Positions 33,345 to 42,096 of a stretch of DNA of 64,000 nucleotides are shown in pieces. The stretch is from Actinopolyspora alba (GTDB taxonomy: Bacteria > Actinomycetota > Actinomycetes > Mycobacteriales > Pseudonocardiaceae). Numbering within the stretch: the first letter of the stretch is position 1; every line of letters begins with the position of its first letter. The position numbers and the translations under genes were made by a program. Location of the stretch: NCBI RefSeq assembly GCF_900112765.1, contig NZ_FOMZ01000005.1, positions 62,001-126,000 on the forward strand, written 5' to 3'. The notes beneath the pieces were generated by a model that was given only the letters and a program-made list of their open reading frames with translations, did not search any database and was not told where the DNA came from.

Positions 33345-34445
33345 TCAGTTACCAGGCGCGTTGTGAGATCCGCGTACAGCGGTGGGGCTTCCCTCCGGAA
33401 CCTCGCAACGCGCGTCGGTGTTCAGCGGTACCGCGCCCAGCTCGTTGCCCGCGCGGCGCTCGGTGCTCTCGTACACGCAGGGCACCGGGTCGAAGATGTT
33501 GAGCGCCAGCCCGAAGTGCGCGGAACCGTCCCCGGGAGCGACGGTGAAGCCACCGGCGCTGACCGCGGGATAGGTCACGAACAGCTGCTCCAGCCCGGCA
33601 CTGTTGTCCGAGAGCGCCCTGGCGGTGGGGATGCCGTTGGCCAACAACGAGGAGAGCGCGGGACCGGTGGTGCGCAGCACCCCGCTGACCTGCTGAGCGG
33701 CTTCCGGTGCGCGGTCCAGCACCGCGCGGATGTCGCCGTCGGACTTCTCGAGCTGTCGCGACACCAGCCGCAGGTCCTCGCTGAACGACCTGATGGCCGA
33801 GGACTGGTCGTTCTGCGTCTCCAGCACCGTGGCCGCGTCGGAGAGCAGCCGCTTGGTCTGCGGCAGGTGGCGCTGCGCCTCGGCGGTGAACTCGCCCGTG
33901 GTGTCCAGGATGCGTTGCAGGTTCCCGCCGTTTCCCTCGAAAGCGGTTCCCAGCTCGTCGACGACGGTGCGCAACGAGTCCTCGGGCACCGACTCGACGA
34001 AGGAGTCCAGATCGGTGAGCAGGTCCTCGACGGGCAGCGGGGTCTCGGTGTTCCGCTCGCGGATCACCGAGCCGTCGTGCAGGTAGGGGCCGTCGGAGTT
34101 CTTCGGCCGCAGGTCCACGTACTGCTCACCGACCACCGAACGGTTCGCCACGACCGCCCGCACGTCGGTGGGTATCCGCGGCGCGGCGGGCTCGATGTCC
34201 AGCGGAACCCGCACGCCGTCCGGGGTGAGTTCGAGTTCGCCGACCCGCCCGACCTGCACCCCCCGGTAGGTGACCTCGGCGTTGGGGAAGATGCCGCCGG
34301 AGTCGGCCAGCTGGACGGTCACCACGTAACCGCGCGGCCCGAACAGCCGATCCAGTCCCGCGTACCTGGCTCCGGCGTAGCTGACCCCGACCAGCGCCAC
34401 GACGAGGAAGGCCGCGATCTGCACACGTACCTTGCGGGTGAGCAT
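33345..34445 (-). CDS. MCE-family protein, MceF position
   Basis: 366 aa: N-terminal TM anchor (about 8-27), an MCE beta-domain (38-115; VQLADSGGIFPNAEVTYRGVQ region with GVQVGRV), a long helical segment (about 130-280) and a C-terminal tail with Cys and Pro. Mce proteins assemble into hexameric tubes that carry lipids across the envelope. It overlaps the lipoprotein gene by one base. The position after MceE makes it the sixth MCE subunit. Confidence 0.9.
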   Translation of the reverse strand: MLTRKVRVQIAAFLVVALVGVSYAGARYAGLDRLFGPRGYVVTVQLADSGGIFPNAEVTYRGVQVGRVGELELTPDGVRVPLDIEPAAPRIPTDVRAVVANRSVVGEQYVDLRPKNSDGPYLHDGSVIRERNTETPLPVEDLLTDLDSFVESVPEDSLRTVVDELGTAFEGNGGNLQRILDTTGEFTAEAQRHLPQTKRLLSDAATVLETQNDQSSAIRSFSEDLRLVSRQLEKSDGDIRAVLDRAPEAAQQVSGVLRTTGPALSSLLANGIPTARALSDNSAGLEQLFVTYPAVSAGGFTVAPGDGSAHFGLALNIFDPVPCVYESTERRAGNELGAVPLNTDARCEVPEGSPTAVRGSHNAPGN

Positions 34446-35782
34446 CAGTCACCTCCGAACAGGAAGTCGAGGAAACCGCCGTCGTCCTCTCCCGAGGACT
34501 CGCCCCCCTCGGTGGAGGGTTCCGTGGGTTCGGGCGAATCGGCCGTGCTCGGCTGTCCACCCTGCCCGCTGCCCTGCTCGGCGGCCCCCGAGGACCGGCC
34601 CGAGGATCCGGAGGACCCCGAGGCCAGCGGCAGCGGCATGTCGGGAAGCTGGGAGCCGCTCGATTCGCCGGGCAGATCGAGCAACGGTTGTCTGCTGCGT
34701 CCGAGGTTCTCGGTGATGCGCGAGATGTTGAGGTCGACATCCATGTACAGATTGGTGTAGTCGCCCTTGATCCCCTTCACGGCGGCGTCGGTGAAGGGGT
34801 AGGTGAACAGGATCTGCAACGACTTCGGCAGGTCCGAACCGGCGGCGGCGAGGTTGCGCAGCACCGGTTGCAGCTCGCGCAGGTTGTGCAGGATGTCCTG
34901 CCTGGTCTTGTCGATCACGTCGGTGGCGACGCCGGAGAGCTTGTCCAGCGACTCCAGCATGGTCACCAGTTGCTGCCGCTGCCGGTTCAGCACCTTCAGG
35001 CCGGGTTCGAGGTCCCGCAGGGCGGACTCGATGTTGCCGCGCTGTTCGCGGAGCGTGGCGCTGAGCCGGTTGACGCTGTCCAGCGCGGCGGTGATGTCGT
35101 CCTTGCTCTCGTCCAGCTCGCCGACCAACTGGTCCATGTTGGACAGCAGGTCGCGGACCTGGGCCTCACGACCGTCCAGGGCCTTGTTGAGCTCCTCGGC
35201 GATGTTCTGGATCTGGGCGATACCACCGCCGTTGAGCAGCATGGACAGCGCGCCGAGCACTTCCTCGACCTCGGGGCCGCGCCCGGTCCGCCCGTTGGGG
35301 ATCACGTCCCCCTCGCCGAGTTCGCCCTTCGGTTCCTCGGAGTCCGGCGGCGGGTAAAGCTCCACGTACTTCTCGCCCAGCAGGCTGGACTGTTCGATCT
35401 TGGCGAGCGCGTTGCCCGGCAGGTCCACCTTGTCGTGGACGGTCATGGTCACCTCGGCCCGCCAGGAGTCCGCGAGGAGTTCGACGTCCGAGACCCGGCC
35501 GACCGGCACGTCGTTGACCCGGACACCGGCGTTGGGCACCAGGTCGGTGACGTCGTCGAACCGCGCCTTGACGGTGTAGGGGTCGTCCCCCACGTCGGCC
35601 CCGCCGGGCAGTGGCAGGCTGTGCACCCCGTTGAAGTCGCCGAGTCCGCAGCCGCTGGTGACCAGCAGGGTGGTCAGCAGCGCCAGCGAGACCCGACGCA
35701 GCGGCCGGAACCGCACGGTGGTGGTTCGAGTGATGGTGGTCCGAGCGTCAGCGGGGTCGGACGATGTGTGCGGCGTGGACAT
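34445..35782 (-). CDS. MCE-family lipoprotein, MceE position
   Basis: 445 aa with a lipoprotein signal: basic RFRPLRR, a hydrophobic stretch and lipobox LVTSGC, lipid-modified Cys at residue 45. An MCE domain (about 70-150, VRVNDVPVGRVSDVELL) and a long helical domain follow, then a Gly/Ser/Glu-rich tail ending EDDGGFLDFLFGGD. The MceE/LprN type is the lipoprotein of mce operons. I start at the ATG (35782), which overlaps the previous stop as TGATG; a GTG one codon upstream is possible. Confidence 0.9.
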   Translation of the reverse strand: MSTPHTSSDPADARTTITRTTTVRFRPLRRVSLALLTTLLVTSGCGLGDFNGVHSLPLPGGADVGDDPYTVKARFDDVTDLVPNAGVRVNDVPVGRVSDVELLADSWRAEVTMTVHDKVDLPGNALAKIEQSSLLGEKYVELYPPPDSEEPKGELGEGDVIPNGRTGRGPEVEEVLGALSMLLNGGGIAQIQNIAEELNKALDGREAQVRDLLSNMDQLVGELDESKDDITAALDSVNRLSATLREQRGNIESALRDLEPGLKVLNRQRQQLVTMLESLDKLSGVATDVIDKTRQDILHNLRELQPVLRNLAAAGSDLPKSLQILFTYPFTDAAVKGIKGDYTNLYMDVDLNISRITENLGRSRQPLLDLPGESSGSQLPDMPLPLASGSSGSSGRSSGAAEQGSGQGGQPSTADSPEPTEPSTEGGESSGEDDGGFLDFLFGGD

Positions 35783-37014
35783 CACTGTCCTTTCGATCCG
35801 GACCCTTGCGAGCCCTGGAAGAGCTCGTCGCTGCTGCGGCGCAGCGGCAGCGGCAGGTCTGGCTTGCCGCCCTGCTGCAGCTTGGCGATGGTCTCCGTCG
35901 GGTCGAGCAGTTCACCGCCGTTGCCCAGGAACGAGCTCACCGACTCGCAGCCGTCGCGCAATCCCGACGGCACGTTCGCCAGCGAGCCCTGCTGGCTTTC
36001 CGGCCTGATCTGCTTGAACAGCTTGCACAGCAGCACCAGCGGGGGCTGCCGCAGCTCGTTGAGATTGGCCCTGGTGTCCAGCGTCCCGGAAGCGGCGTTG
36101 TAGGAGTTCTGCAGGTTGCCCAGCGCCAGGGGCGCGTCGGTCAGCGTCTCGCGCAGCGCCTTGTTCTGCTCGGCCAGCACCTTGGCGACCGAGTTGAGCT
36201 GCTCGACGTTGCTGCGCAGCTTCTCGCGGTTGTTCCGCACGAACTTCTCGATCTTGTCCAGCGCCAGGGCGAGTTCGGACAGCGCCGTGTCGAGGTCGTC
36301 TCGCTGCGAGGCGAGCAGCTGATTGATGTCGCGCATCTGACTGTTGAAGTCGCGGACCTGCTCGTCGTTCTCGGCGAGGTTGGAGGTGATGCGCTGCAAC
36401 TGGTCCACTGTGGAGAAAAGGTCCTCGCTGCTGCCGGACAGCGTGCTGCCCGCCTCGCCGAGGTCGCGCAGCGTGCGGGAGATCAGCTCCCCGTTGCCCT
36501 CCAGGGTTTTCGCGCTGGTGCGCAGCAGCCTGCTCAGTTCGCCGTTGGAGTTGGCGCCCTCCGGGCCGAGCGCGGTGGAGAGTTCGTTGAGACTCCGGTA
36601 GACCTCGTCGATCTCCACCGGCGTCACGGTGCGCTCGTTGGGGATGGTCGCCCCGGCGGCCAGCTTCGGACCGCCGTCGTAGACCGGGGTCAGCTGCACG
36701 AACCTGCCGCTGACCACGCTGGGCGAGATCACCGCCGCTCCCGCGTCGGCGGGAACCTCCAGCGAGCGGCGCACGCTCAGCTCCACCCGGACCCGGTTCG
36801 GTTGCGGTGTCACGGTGTCGATGCTTCCCACCTGGACACCGAGCACACGCACCTCACCGCCCTCGTAGAGGCCGACGGCGTTGTCGAAGTAGGCGACGAT
36901 GCGGCGCTGGTCCACCCCGTGGAACACCCACCACACGGTCGCGGTGACCAGCAGCGCGAGCACGCTTCCCAGCGCCAGCGTCCTGGTCAGGGGAGGTTTG
37001 CCGAGTCGGTTCAT
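35782..37014 (-). CDS. MCE-family protein, MceD position
   Basis: 410 aa: one TM segment (about 12-31), an MCE domain (39-115, GGEVRVLGVQVGSIDTV) and a helical needle-like domain to about 300, then a Cys-containing C-terminal part. It overlaps mceC by four bases and the MceE-type gene by one. It is a subunit of the heterohexameric lipid-transport tube. Confidence 0.9.
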   Translation of the reverse strand: MNRLGKPPLTRTLALGSVLALLVTATVWWVFHGVDQRRIVAYFDNAVGLYEGGEVRVLGVQVGSIDTVTPQPNRVRVELSVRRSLEVPADAGAAVISPSVVSGRFVQLTPVYDGGPKLAAGATIPNERTVTPVEIDEVYRSLNELSTALGPEGANSNGELSRLLRTSAKTLEGNGELISRTLRDLGEAGSTLSGSSEDLFSTVDQLQRITSNLAENDEQVRDFNSQMRDINQLLASQRDDLDTALSELALALDKIEKFVRNNREKLRSNVEQLNSVAKVLAEQNKALRETLTDAPLALGNLQNSYNAASGTLDTRANLNELRQPPLVLLCKLFKQIRPESQQGSLANVPSGLRDGCESVSSFLGNGGELLDPTETIAKLQQGGKPDLPLPLRRSSDELFQGSQGSGSKGQ

Positions 37015-37991
37015 GGCAGGCAGCCCTCCTGGTTGATCGGGCCGACCGCGGGTGGCAACAGCCCGCAGAGGTAGACGTCGAACCAGCGGCCGTTGCCGAG
37101 CACGTTGGAGAACAGCCGGGTGAACGGCGCCATGCGCTCGATGCTCTTGCCGAGGTTCTCCTGGTTGCGCTGCAGCAGCTCGGTCACCTCGTCCAGCTGC
37201 CGCAGCGCGGGCCCCAGCTGCGCCGAGTTCTCCTCGACCAGGCCGGTGATCTGGCGGGACAGTTTCGTGACCCCGTCCAGCAGTGACTTGATCGCGTCCC
37301 TGCGCTGCCGCAGTTCAGCGAGCAGCCGGTTGCCGTCCCGCAGCAGTTTCTCGATCTCGGTGTTGCGCTCGGCGACGGTGGTGGTCACCTTGTTCGTCTT
37401 GTCCAGCAGTTCCTTGAGCTGGCGGTCCCGTTCGGAGATGGTGTTGGACAGTCGGGACAGCCCCCGCAACGTGCCGCGCATCTCCTCCGAGGTGCCGGAG
37501 AGGGTGTTCGACAGGGTGCGGAAGCTCTTGGCCAGCTGCGCGGTGTCGACCTTGTCGACGGTTTCGGACAGCTGGCTGAAGGTCTCGATGACGTCGTAGG
37601 GCGACATGGTGCGGCGTAATGGGATCGGCTCGGAAGTGGACTGGCGGCTCTCACCCTTGGTGTCGAGGGCGAGGTACTTCTTGCCGAGCAGGGTGCCGAC
37701 CTTGATCGCGGCCACGGTGCCGTCGCCCACCCAGGCGTCCCGAACGTCGAAGGTGACCTTGACGTGGGCGTTGTCCAACTCGACCCCGGTGACCGATCCG
37801 ACCTTCACCCCGGCCACGCGCACGGTGTCGCCCTCGGCGAGGCCGCCCGCCTCGCTGAAGTTGGCGGTGTAGGTGGTGCCGGAGACGAACGGCAGGCTCT
37901 TGTAGTTCATCGCCAGCAGGAATCCCACTACCAGCACCAGCAGCCCGGCGATGCCGATCTTGATCGGGTCGCGTTTCCGGAAGGACTTCAT
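37011..37991 (-). CDS. MCE-family protein, MceC position
   Basis: 326 aa: basic start MKSFRKRDPIKIG, TM (about 11-29), MCE domain (40-110, GDTVRVAGVKVGSVTGVEL) and a long helical domain. The ATG at 37991 is preferred over a GTG at 38000 because it has GAGGTG upstream and overlaps the previous stop as ATGA. It ends in a conserved Cys region (YLCGLLPPAVG). Confidence 0.9.
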   Translation of the reverse strand: MKSFRKRDPIKIGIAGLLVLVVGFLLAMNYKSLPFVSGTTYTANFSEAGGLAEGDTVRVAGVKVGSVTGVELDNAHVKVTFDVRDAWVGDGTVAAIKVGTLLGKKYLALDTKGESRQSTSEPIPLRRTMSPYDVIETFSQLSETVDKVDTAQLAKSFRTLSNTLSGTSEEMRGTLRGLSRLSNTISERDRQLKELLDKTNKVTTTVAERNTEIEKLLRDGNRLLAELRQRRDAIKSLLDGVTKLSRQITGLVEENSAQLGPALRQLDEVTELLQRNQENLGKSIERMAPFTRLFSNVLGNGRWFDVYLCGLLPPAVGPINQEGCLP

Positions 37992-39013
37992 GGGCGACAC
38001 CTCGGCTGGGTAACCGGCATCAGCGGCAGCGGGATGTCGGTCTCCCCCACACCGACCGTGCCGGAGACCTCGCAGACGTAGAAGTTGAACCAGGAGCCGT
38101 AGCTCGCGGTCCTGCTGATGGTGTTGAGCTTTTCGGGCATGTTGCGCAGGAAGTCGCGCACGTCCGTCTTGTTCTCGTTGAGGTTGGCCGAGACCTCGCG
38201 GAGTCCGGCGATGTCCTGCTGCAGCGGTGGTCTCGCCTGCTCGACCAACCCGGCGGTGGTGTTGGTCAGCTCGTCCATCGCGGTGATGGCGCTGCCCACG
38301 GAACCGCGGTCGGAGGACAGGCCGGAGACGAACTCCTGCAGCTGGGACACCAGCCCGGAAAGCTGGTCACGACGGTCGTTGACCGTGGTCAGCACCTTGT
38401 TGAGGTTGTCGATGACCTGGCCGATGACCTTGTCCTTCTCGGCGATGGTCTTGGTCAGCGAGGCGGTGTGGGTTAGCAGGCTCTTCACGGTGCCCGCCTC
38501 CCCCTGCAGCACCTGGATGATCTCGAAGGAGAGCTTGTTGACCTGCTTCGGTGACAACGCCTGGAACAGCGGCTGGAACCCGCCGAGCAGCGCGTTGAGG
38601 TCCAGTGGTGGCTGGGTGCGTTCCAGCGGGATGGTCGAGCCCGCCGACAGGTAGTCGTCCACCTCGCCCGCGCCCTGCCGCAGTGACACGTAGCGCTCCC
38701 CGATCAGGTTGCGCCACTTCACCGCGGCACGGGTCGACTTCGGCAGTCGCTGTTCGGAGACTGTGAAGTCCACAGCGGCCGTACCGTGGTCGACCAGCCC
38801 GATGCTTTCCACCTGGCCGACCTTCACACCGGAGACGCGCACGTCGTCGCCGGCTTTCAGCCCGGTGACGTCGGTGAACAACGCGGTGTAGGACTTCGAC
38901 TCGCGCAGCCCCTGGTTGGCGATGGTCAGGATCAGCGCTCCGGTGGCGAGCACGGTGACCAGCACGAAGATCGTGAACTTGACCAGCGGGCCGGTGATGG
39001 AACGTCCGCTCAT
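37988..39013 (-). CDS. MCE-family protein, MceB position
   Basis: 341 aa from the ATG at 39013, which overlaps the mceA stop as ATGA. TM about 8-30 (FTIFVLVTVLATGALILTI), MCE domain 41-115 (GDDVRVSGVKVGQVESIGL), then a helical domain and a short C-terminus with NFYVCEVSG. It is a subunit of the Mce lipid-import complex. Confidence 0.9.
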   Translation of the reverse strand: MSGRSITGPLVKFTIFVLVTVLATGALILTIANQGLRESKSYTALFTDVTGLKAGDDVRVSGVKVGQVESIGLVDHGTAAVDFTVSEQRLPKSTRAAVKWRNLIGERYVSLRQGAGEVDDYLSAGSTIPLERTQPPLDLNALLGGFQPLFQALSPKQVNKLSFEIIQVLQGEAGTVKSLLTHTASLTKTIAEKDKVIGQVIDNLNKVLTTVNDRRDQLSGLVSQLQEFVSGLSSDRGSVGSAITAMDELTNTTAGLVEQARPPLQQDIAGLREVSANLNENKTDVRDFLRNMPEKLNTISRTASYGSWFNFYVCEVSGTVGVGETDIPLPLMPVTQPRCRP

Positions 39014-40464
39014 TCGTAGCTCACCTCGCTTCCGCGCAGCAGCGGCCCCACGAGCAGCGAACTCCATCCGGGAACCCGCTCGGGGGAAACGTTCATCGTG
39101 GGGGCGAGCACGGTGGAGACGAACTCGCGCTCGGCCGGGGAGTTCACCAGCTCGCTGCCGGTGGTGGCCGACTGCGGCGAGGTGCTCGCCGCCGAGTCGT
39201 CGCCCCCGCCGCCCGAGGAGCCGCCCGCCGAGGAATCACTGGCCGGGGAATCACTGGCCGGGGAATCGGCACCCTCACCGCTGGTGGGCAGGTAGTCCTC
39301 GATGCCCGAGGGCGGGTTGAGCCCGCCGTTGGAGGTCCTGGCCGGCGGTGGCTTGTAGGAGCCGTCCTTGACGGGGCCGTCCGGCGGGTACTGCGGGAAG
39401 GGGGTGGGCGCGTTCTCGAAGTTGTAGCAGCGGGGACCGCGCTTGTCCCGAAAGGCCGGCTCGTCCCTGCCGGGGACGTACTTGCCCCGGTCGGAGGTGA
39501 TCTCCAACGTGATGTGCAGCCCAGGTTCGTCGGTGCCCTTGCCGAAGGCCCGGTCGATGCGGGGGATGAACTCGGCCATGTCGTCGAGGAAGCACCGGTA
39601 CTCCGGCGCGTACTTGGCCAGTACGTCCATCGTGGGCCGTGCCGAGGAGTTGAGCCGGATCAGGTTGTCGCGGTTCTCGGCCAGGAACCCCCGCAGGTCG
39701 TCGGAGGTCCTGGTGGTCTGCCGCGTCAGCACGCGCAGCTGCTCGCGTTGTTCCACCAGCGTCCTGGACGTGGTGGTCAGGTTGTCCAGCGCGTTGAGCA
39801 CGTCCGGTGCCGCCTGCTCGTAGGTGCGGGCGAAACCGACGACCTCGTGGAGATTGCGCTTGAGGTCGGGGATCGACGGATTGATCCCCTCCAGGTAGGT
39901 GTTCAGCCGCGTGAGGGTGCGGCCGATGTCCTCGCCGCGCCCGTCCAGCGCGGTGCTCAGCGCGTTGAGGGTGGCCGAGAGCTCGGAGGGCTGCACCGCG
40001 CGCAGCACCTCCAGCGTGTCGGAGAGCACGTTCTGCAGTTCCACCGAGGTCTCGGTGCGGTCCTGGGTGATCACGTCCCCTTCGGACAGATGCGTGCCGG
40101 CCGGCCGGTCGGGGATCCGCAACGAGACGTAGCGGGAACCGAACAGCGACTTCGGCAGCAGCCGGGCGGTGACGTTGGACGGGATGCTGTCGACCTTGTC
40201 CGGCTCCAGGGCGAGCCGCAGCGTCGCTCCGTCACCCGACGCACTCACCTCGCGCACCTTGCCGACCAGCATCCCGCGCACCTTCACGTCGGAGCGGGGG
40301 CGCAGCTGGTTTCCGGCGGACGCGGCGCGCAGCTGCACCTCGACCACGGGTTTGAAGGCCTTCTGGTAGATCGCCACGGTCAGGCTGACGAACAGCACCA
40401 TGCTCATCAGCAGCGCCAGGCCCATCAGGCGCCGCTTGACCGGTCCGGGTCCGCGCCTGCTCAT
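39010..40464 (-). CDS. MCE-family protein, MceA position, with Ser/Asp-rich tail
   Basis: 484 aa from the ATG at 40464 (ATGA overlap with the permease gene). TM about 13-33, MCE domain 41-118 (RSDVKVRGMLVGKVREV), helical domain to about 300 and a Cys-bearing segment (EYRCFLDD). After 330 the protein is Pro-rich and then low-complexity (DSPASDSPASDSSAGG). The first MCE subunit directly follows the two permease genes, the invariant mce operon order. Confidence 0.9.
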   Translation of the reverse strand: MSRRGPGPVKRRLMGLALLMSMVLFVSLTVAIYQKAFKPVVEVQLRAASAGNQLRPRSDVKVRGMLVGKVREVSASGDGATLRLALEPDKVDSIPSNVTARLLPKSLFGSRYVSLRIPDRPAGTHLSEGDVITQDRTETSVELQNVLSDTLEVLRAVQPSELSATLNALSTALDGRGEDIGRTLTRLNTYLEGINPSIPDLKRNLHEVVGFARTYEQAAPDVLNALDNLTTTSRTLVEQREQLRVLTRQTTRTSDDLRGFLAENRDNLIRLNSSARPTMDVLAKYAPEYRCFLDDMAEFIPRIDRAFGKGTDEPGLHITLEITSDRGKYVPGRDEPAFRDKRGPRCYNFENAPTPFPQYPPDGPVKDGSYKPPPARTSNGGLNPPSGIEDYLPTSGEGADSPASDSPASDSSAGGSSGGGGDDSAASTSPQSATTGSELVNSPAEREFVSTVLAPTMNVSPERVPGWSSLLVGPLLRGSEVSYE

Positions 40465-41300
40465 CCGGCGATCCGAACCGTGGTCGTCGAGCCCCAGATG
40501 GCGAGGCTGAGCAGCAGGTCGAGCACCGCCGTGGACACGATCGCCGTGCGCACGGCGCGGCCGACGGCGATTCCCACCCCGGCGGGACCGCCGCTGGCGC
40601 GGTAACCGAAGTAGCAGTGCGTCATGATCACCACCACGCTGAATACGAGCACTTTGCCGAAGGACCACAGCACGTCCTGCGGCGGCAGGAACAGGTTGAA
40701 GTACTTGTCGTAGGTACCGGGTGGCTGGCCGTAGACGAAGATCGTGACCGCGCGGGAGGCGAGGTAGGAGGTCAGCAGCCCCAGCACGTACAGCGGGATC
40801 ACCGCCACGAAACCGGCGGTCACCCGCGTGCTGACCAGGTAGGGCAGGCTGGGGATGCCCATCACCTCCAGCGCGTCGATCTCGTCGGAGATGCGCATGG
40901 CGCCGAGTTGGGCGGTGAAACCGGAGCCGACGGTGGCCGACAGCGCCAGCCCGGCGACCAGCGGCGCGATCTCACGGGTGTTGAAGTAGGCCGAGACGAA
41001 ACCGGAGAACGCCGCGGTGCCGAGCTGGTTCAGCGCGGCGTAGCCCTGCAGCCCGACCACGACACCGGTGAACATGGTCAGGCCGATCATCACGCCGACC
41101 GTGCCGCCGATCACCGCGAGCGCGCCGCTGCCGAAGCTGACCTCGGCCAGCAGCCGCAGGACTTCCCTGGAATAGCGAACGATCGCCTTGGGCAACCACA
41201 CCAGCACCCGCAGGTAGAACGACATCTGGTCGCCCAGACCGTCCAGGGTCCGGAGTGGACGCCGCGCCACTTCGAGCGCGCGCCGGGAGATAGTGGTCAT
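40461..41300 (-). CDS. YrbE/MlaE-type permease, second copy (YrbEB position)
   Basis: 279 aa with five to six TM helices and the MlaE-family loop ISDEIDALEVMGIPSLPYL. It forms the membrane channel of the Mce ABC importer together with the first YrbE protein and the MceG ATPase. It starts 4 nt after the first permease gene ends and overlaps the MceA-type gene. Confidence 0.93.
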   Translation of the reverse strand: MTTISRRALEVARRPLRTLDGLGDQMSFYLRVLVWLPKAIVRYSREVLRLLAEVSFGSGALAVIGGTVGVMIGLTMFTGVVVGLQGYAALNQLGTAAFSGFVSAYFNTREIAPLVAGLALSATVGSGFTAQLGAMRISDEIDALEVMGIPSLPYLVSTRVTAGFVAVIPLYVLGLLTSYLASRAVTIFVYGQPPGTYDKYFNLFLPPQDVLWSFGKVLVFSVVVIMTHCYFGYRASGGPAGVGIAVGRAVRTAIVSTAVLDLLLSLAIWGSTTTVRIAG

Positions 41301-41304
41301 TCCC

Positions 41305-42096
41305 TCACAACCTCTGTGCCGGGAAGATCTGCAGGTAGAGCAGCGTGACGATGAAGTTCACGGCGAACAGCAGCAGGAACGTCACGACCACCGACTGGTT
41401 GACGGCCTCGCCGACCCCCTTCGGTCCCGGTGGCGGGTTGAGACCGCGGTGGGCGGCCACCACGCCCGCGATGAAACCGAAGATCAGTGCCTTGAACTCG
41501 CCCACCCAGATGTCGGACAGCCGCGCCAGCGAGCCGAAACTCGCCATGTAGGCGCCGGGCGTGCCGCCCTGCATGATCACGTTGAAGAAGTAGCCGCCGA
41601 GCACGCCGACCACGCTGACCATGCCGTTGAGCAGCACCGCCACCAGCATCGCCGAGAGCACCCTGGGCACGACCAGCCGCTGCACCGGCGAGACGCCGAG
41701 CACCTCCATCGCGTCGATCTCGTCGCGGATCTTGCGGGAACCGAGGTCGGCGCAGATCGCCGAACCGCCCGCACCCGAGATGAGCAGCGCGGTGACGATG
41801 GGGCTGGCCTGCTGGATGATGGCCAGCACGCTCGCGGCGCCGGTGAAGGCCTGCGCGCCGAGCTGCTGGGTCAGCGAGCCGAGCTGCAGCGCGATCACGG
41901 CGCCGAACGGGATCGCCACCAGCGCGGTGGGCATGATCGTGACACCGGCGATGAACCAGCACTGCTGGATGAACTCGCGCAGCTGGAACGGGCGCCTGGG
42001 CATCAGGCGGATCACATCGAGGCCGAGCGCGAACAACCTGCCGGTCTCGCGCAGTGCCCCGGTGCCCGGAATGTTGGTTCGGGTCGGAGCGCTCAC
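41305..42096 (-). CDS. YrbE/MlaE-type permease, first copy (YrbEA position)
   Basis: 263 aa polytopic membrane protein. The coupling-helix motif IRDEIDAMEVLGVSPVQRLV contacts the ATPase. Several hydrophobic segments follow, e.g. MLVAVLLNGMVSVVGVLGGY. It overlaps the ATPase gene by four bases, so the two are probably translationally coupled. Confidence 0.93.
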   Translation of the reverse strand: MSAPTRTNIPGTGALRETGRLFALGLDVIRLMPRRPFQLREFIQQCWFIAGVTIMPTALVAIPFGAVIALQLGSLTQQLGAQAFTGAASVLAIIQQASPIVTALLISGAGGSAICADLGSRKIRDEIDAMEVLGVSPVQRLVVPRVLSAMLVAVLLNGMVSVVGVLGGYFFNVIMQGGTPGAYMASFGSLARLSDIWVGEFKALIFGFIAGVVAAHRGLNPPPGPKGVGEAVNQSVVVTFLLLFAVNFIVTLLYLQIFPAQRL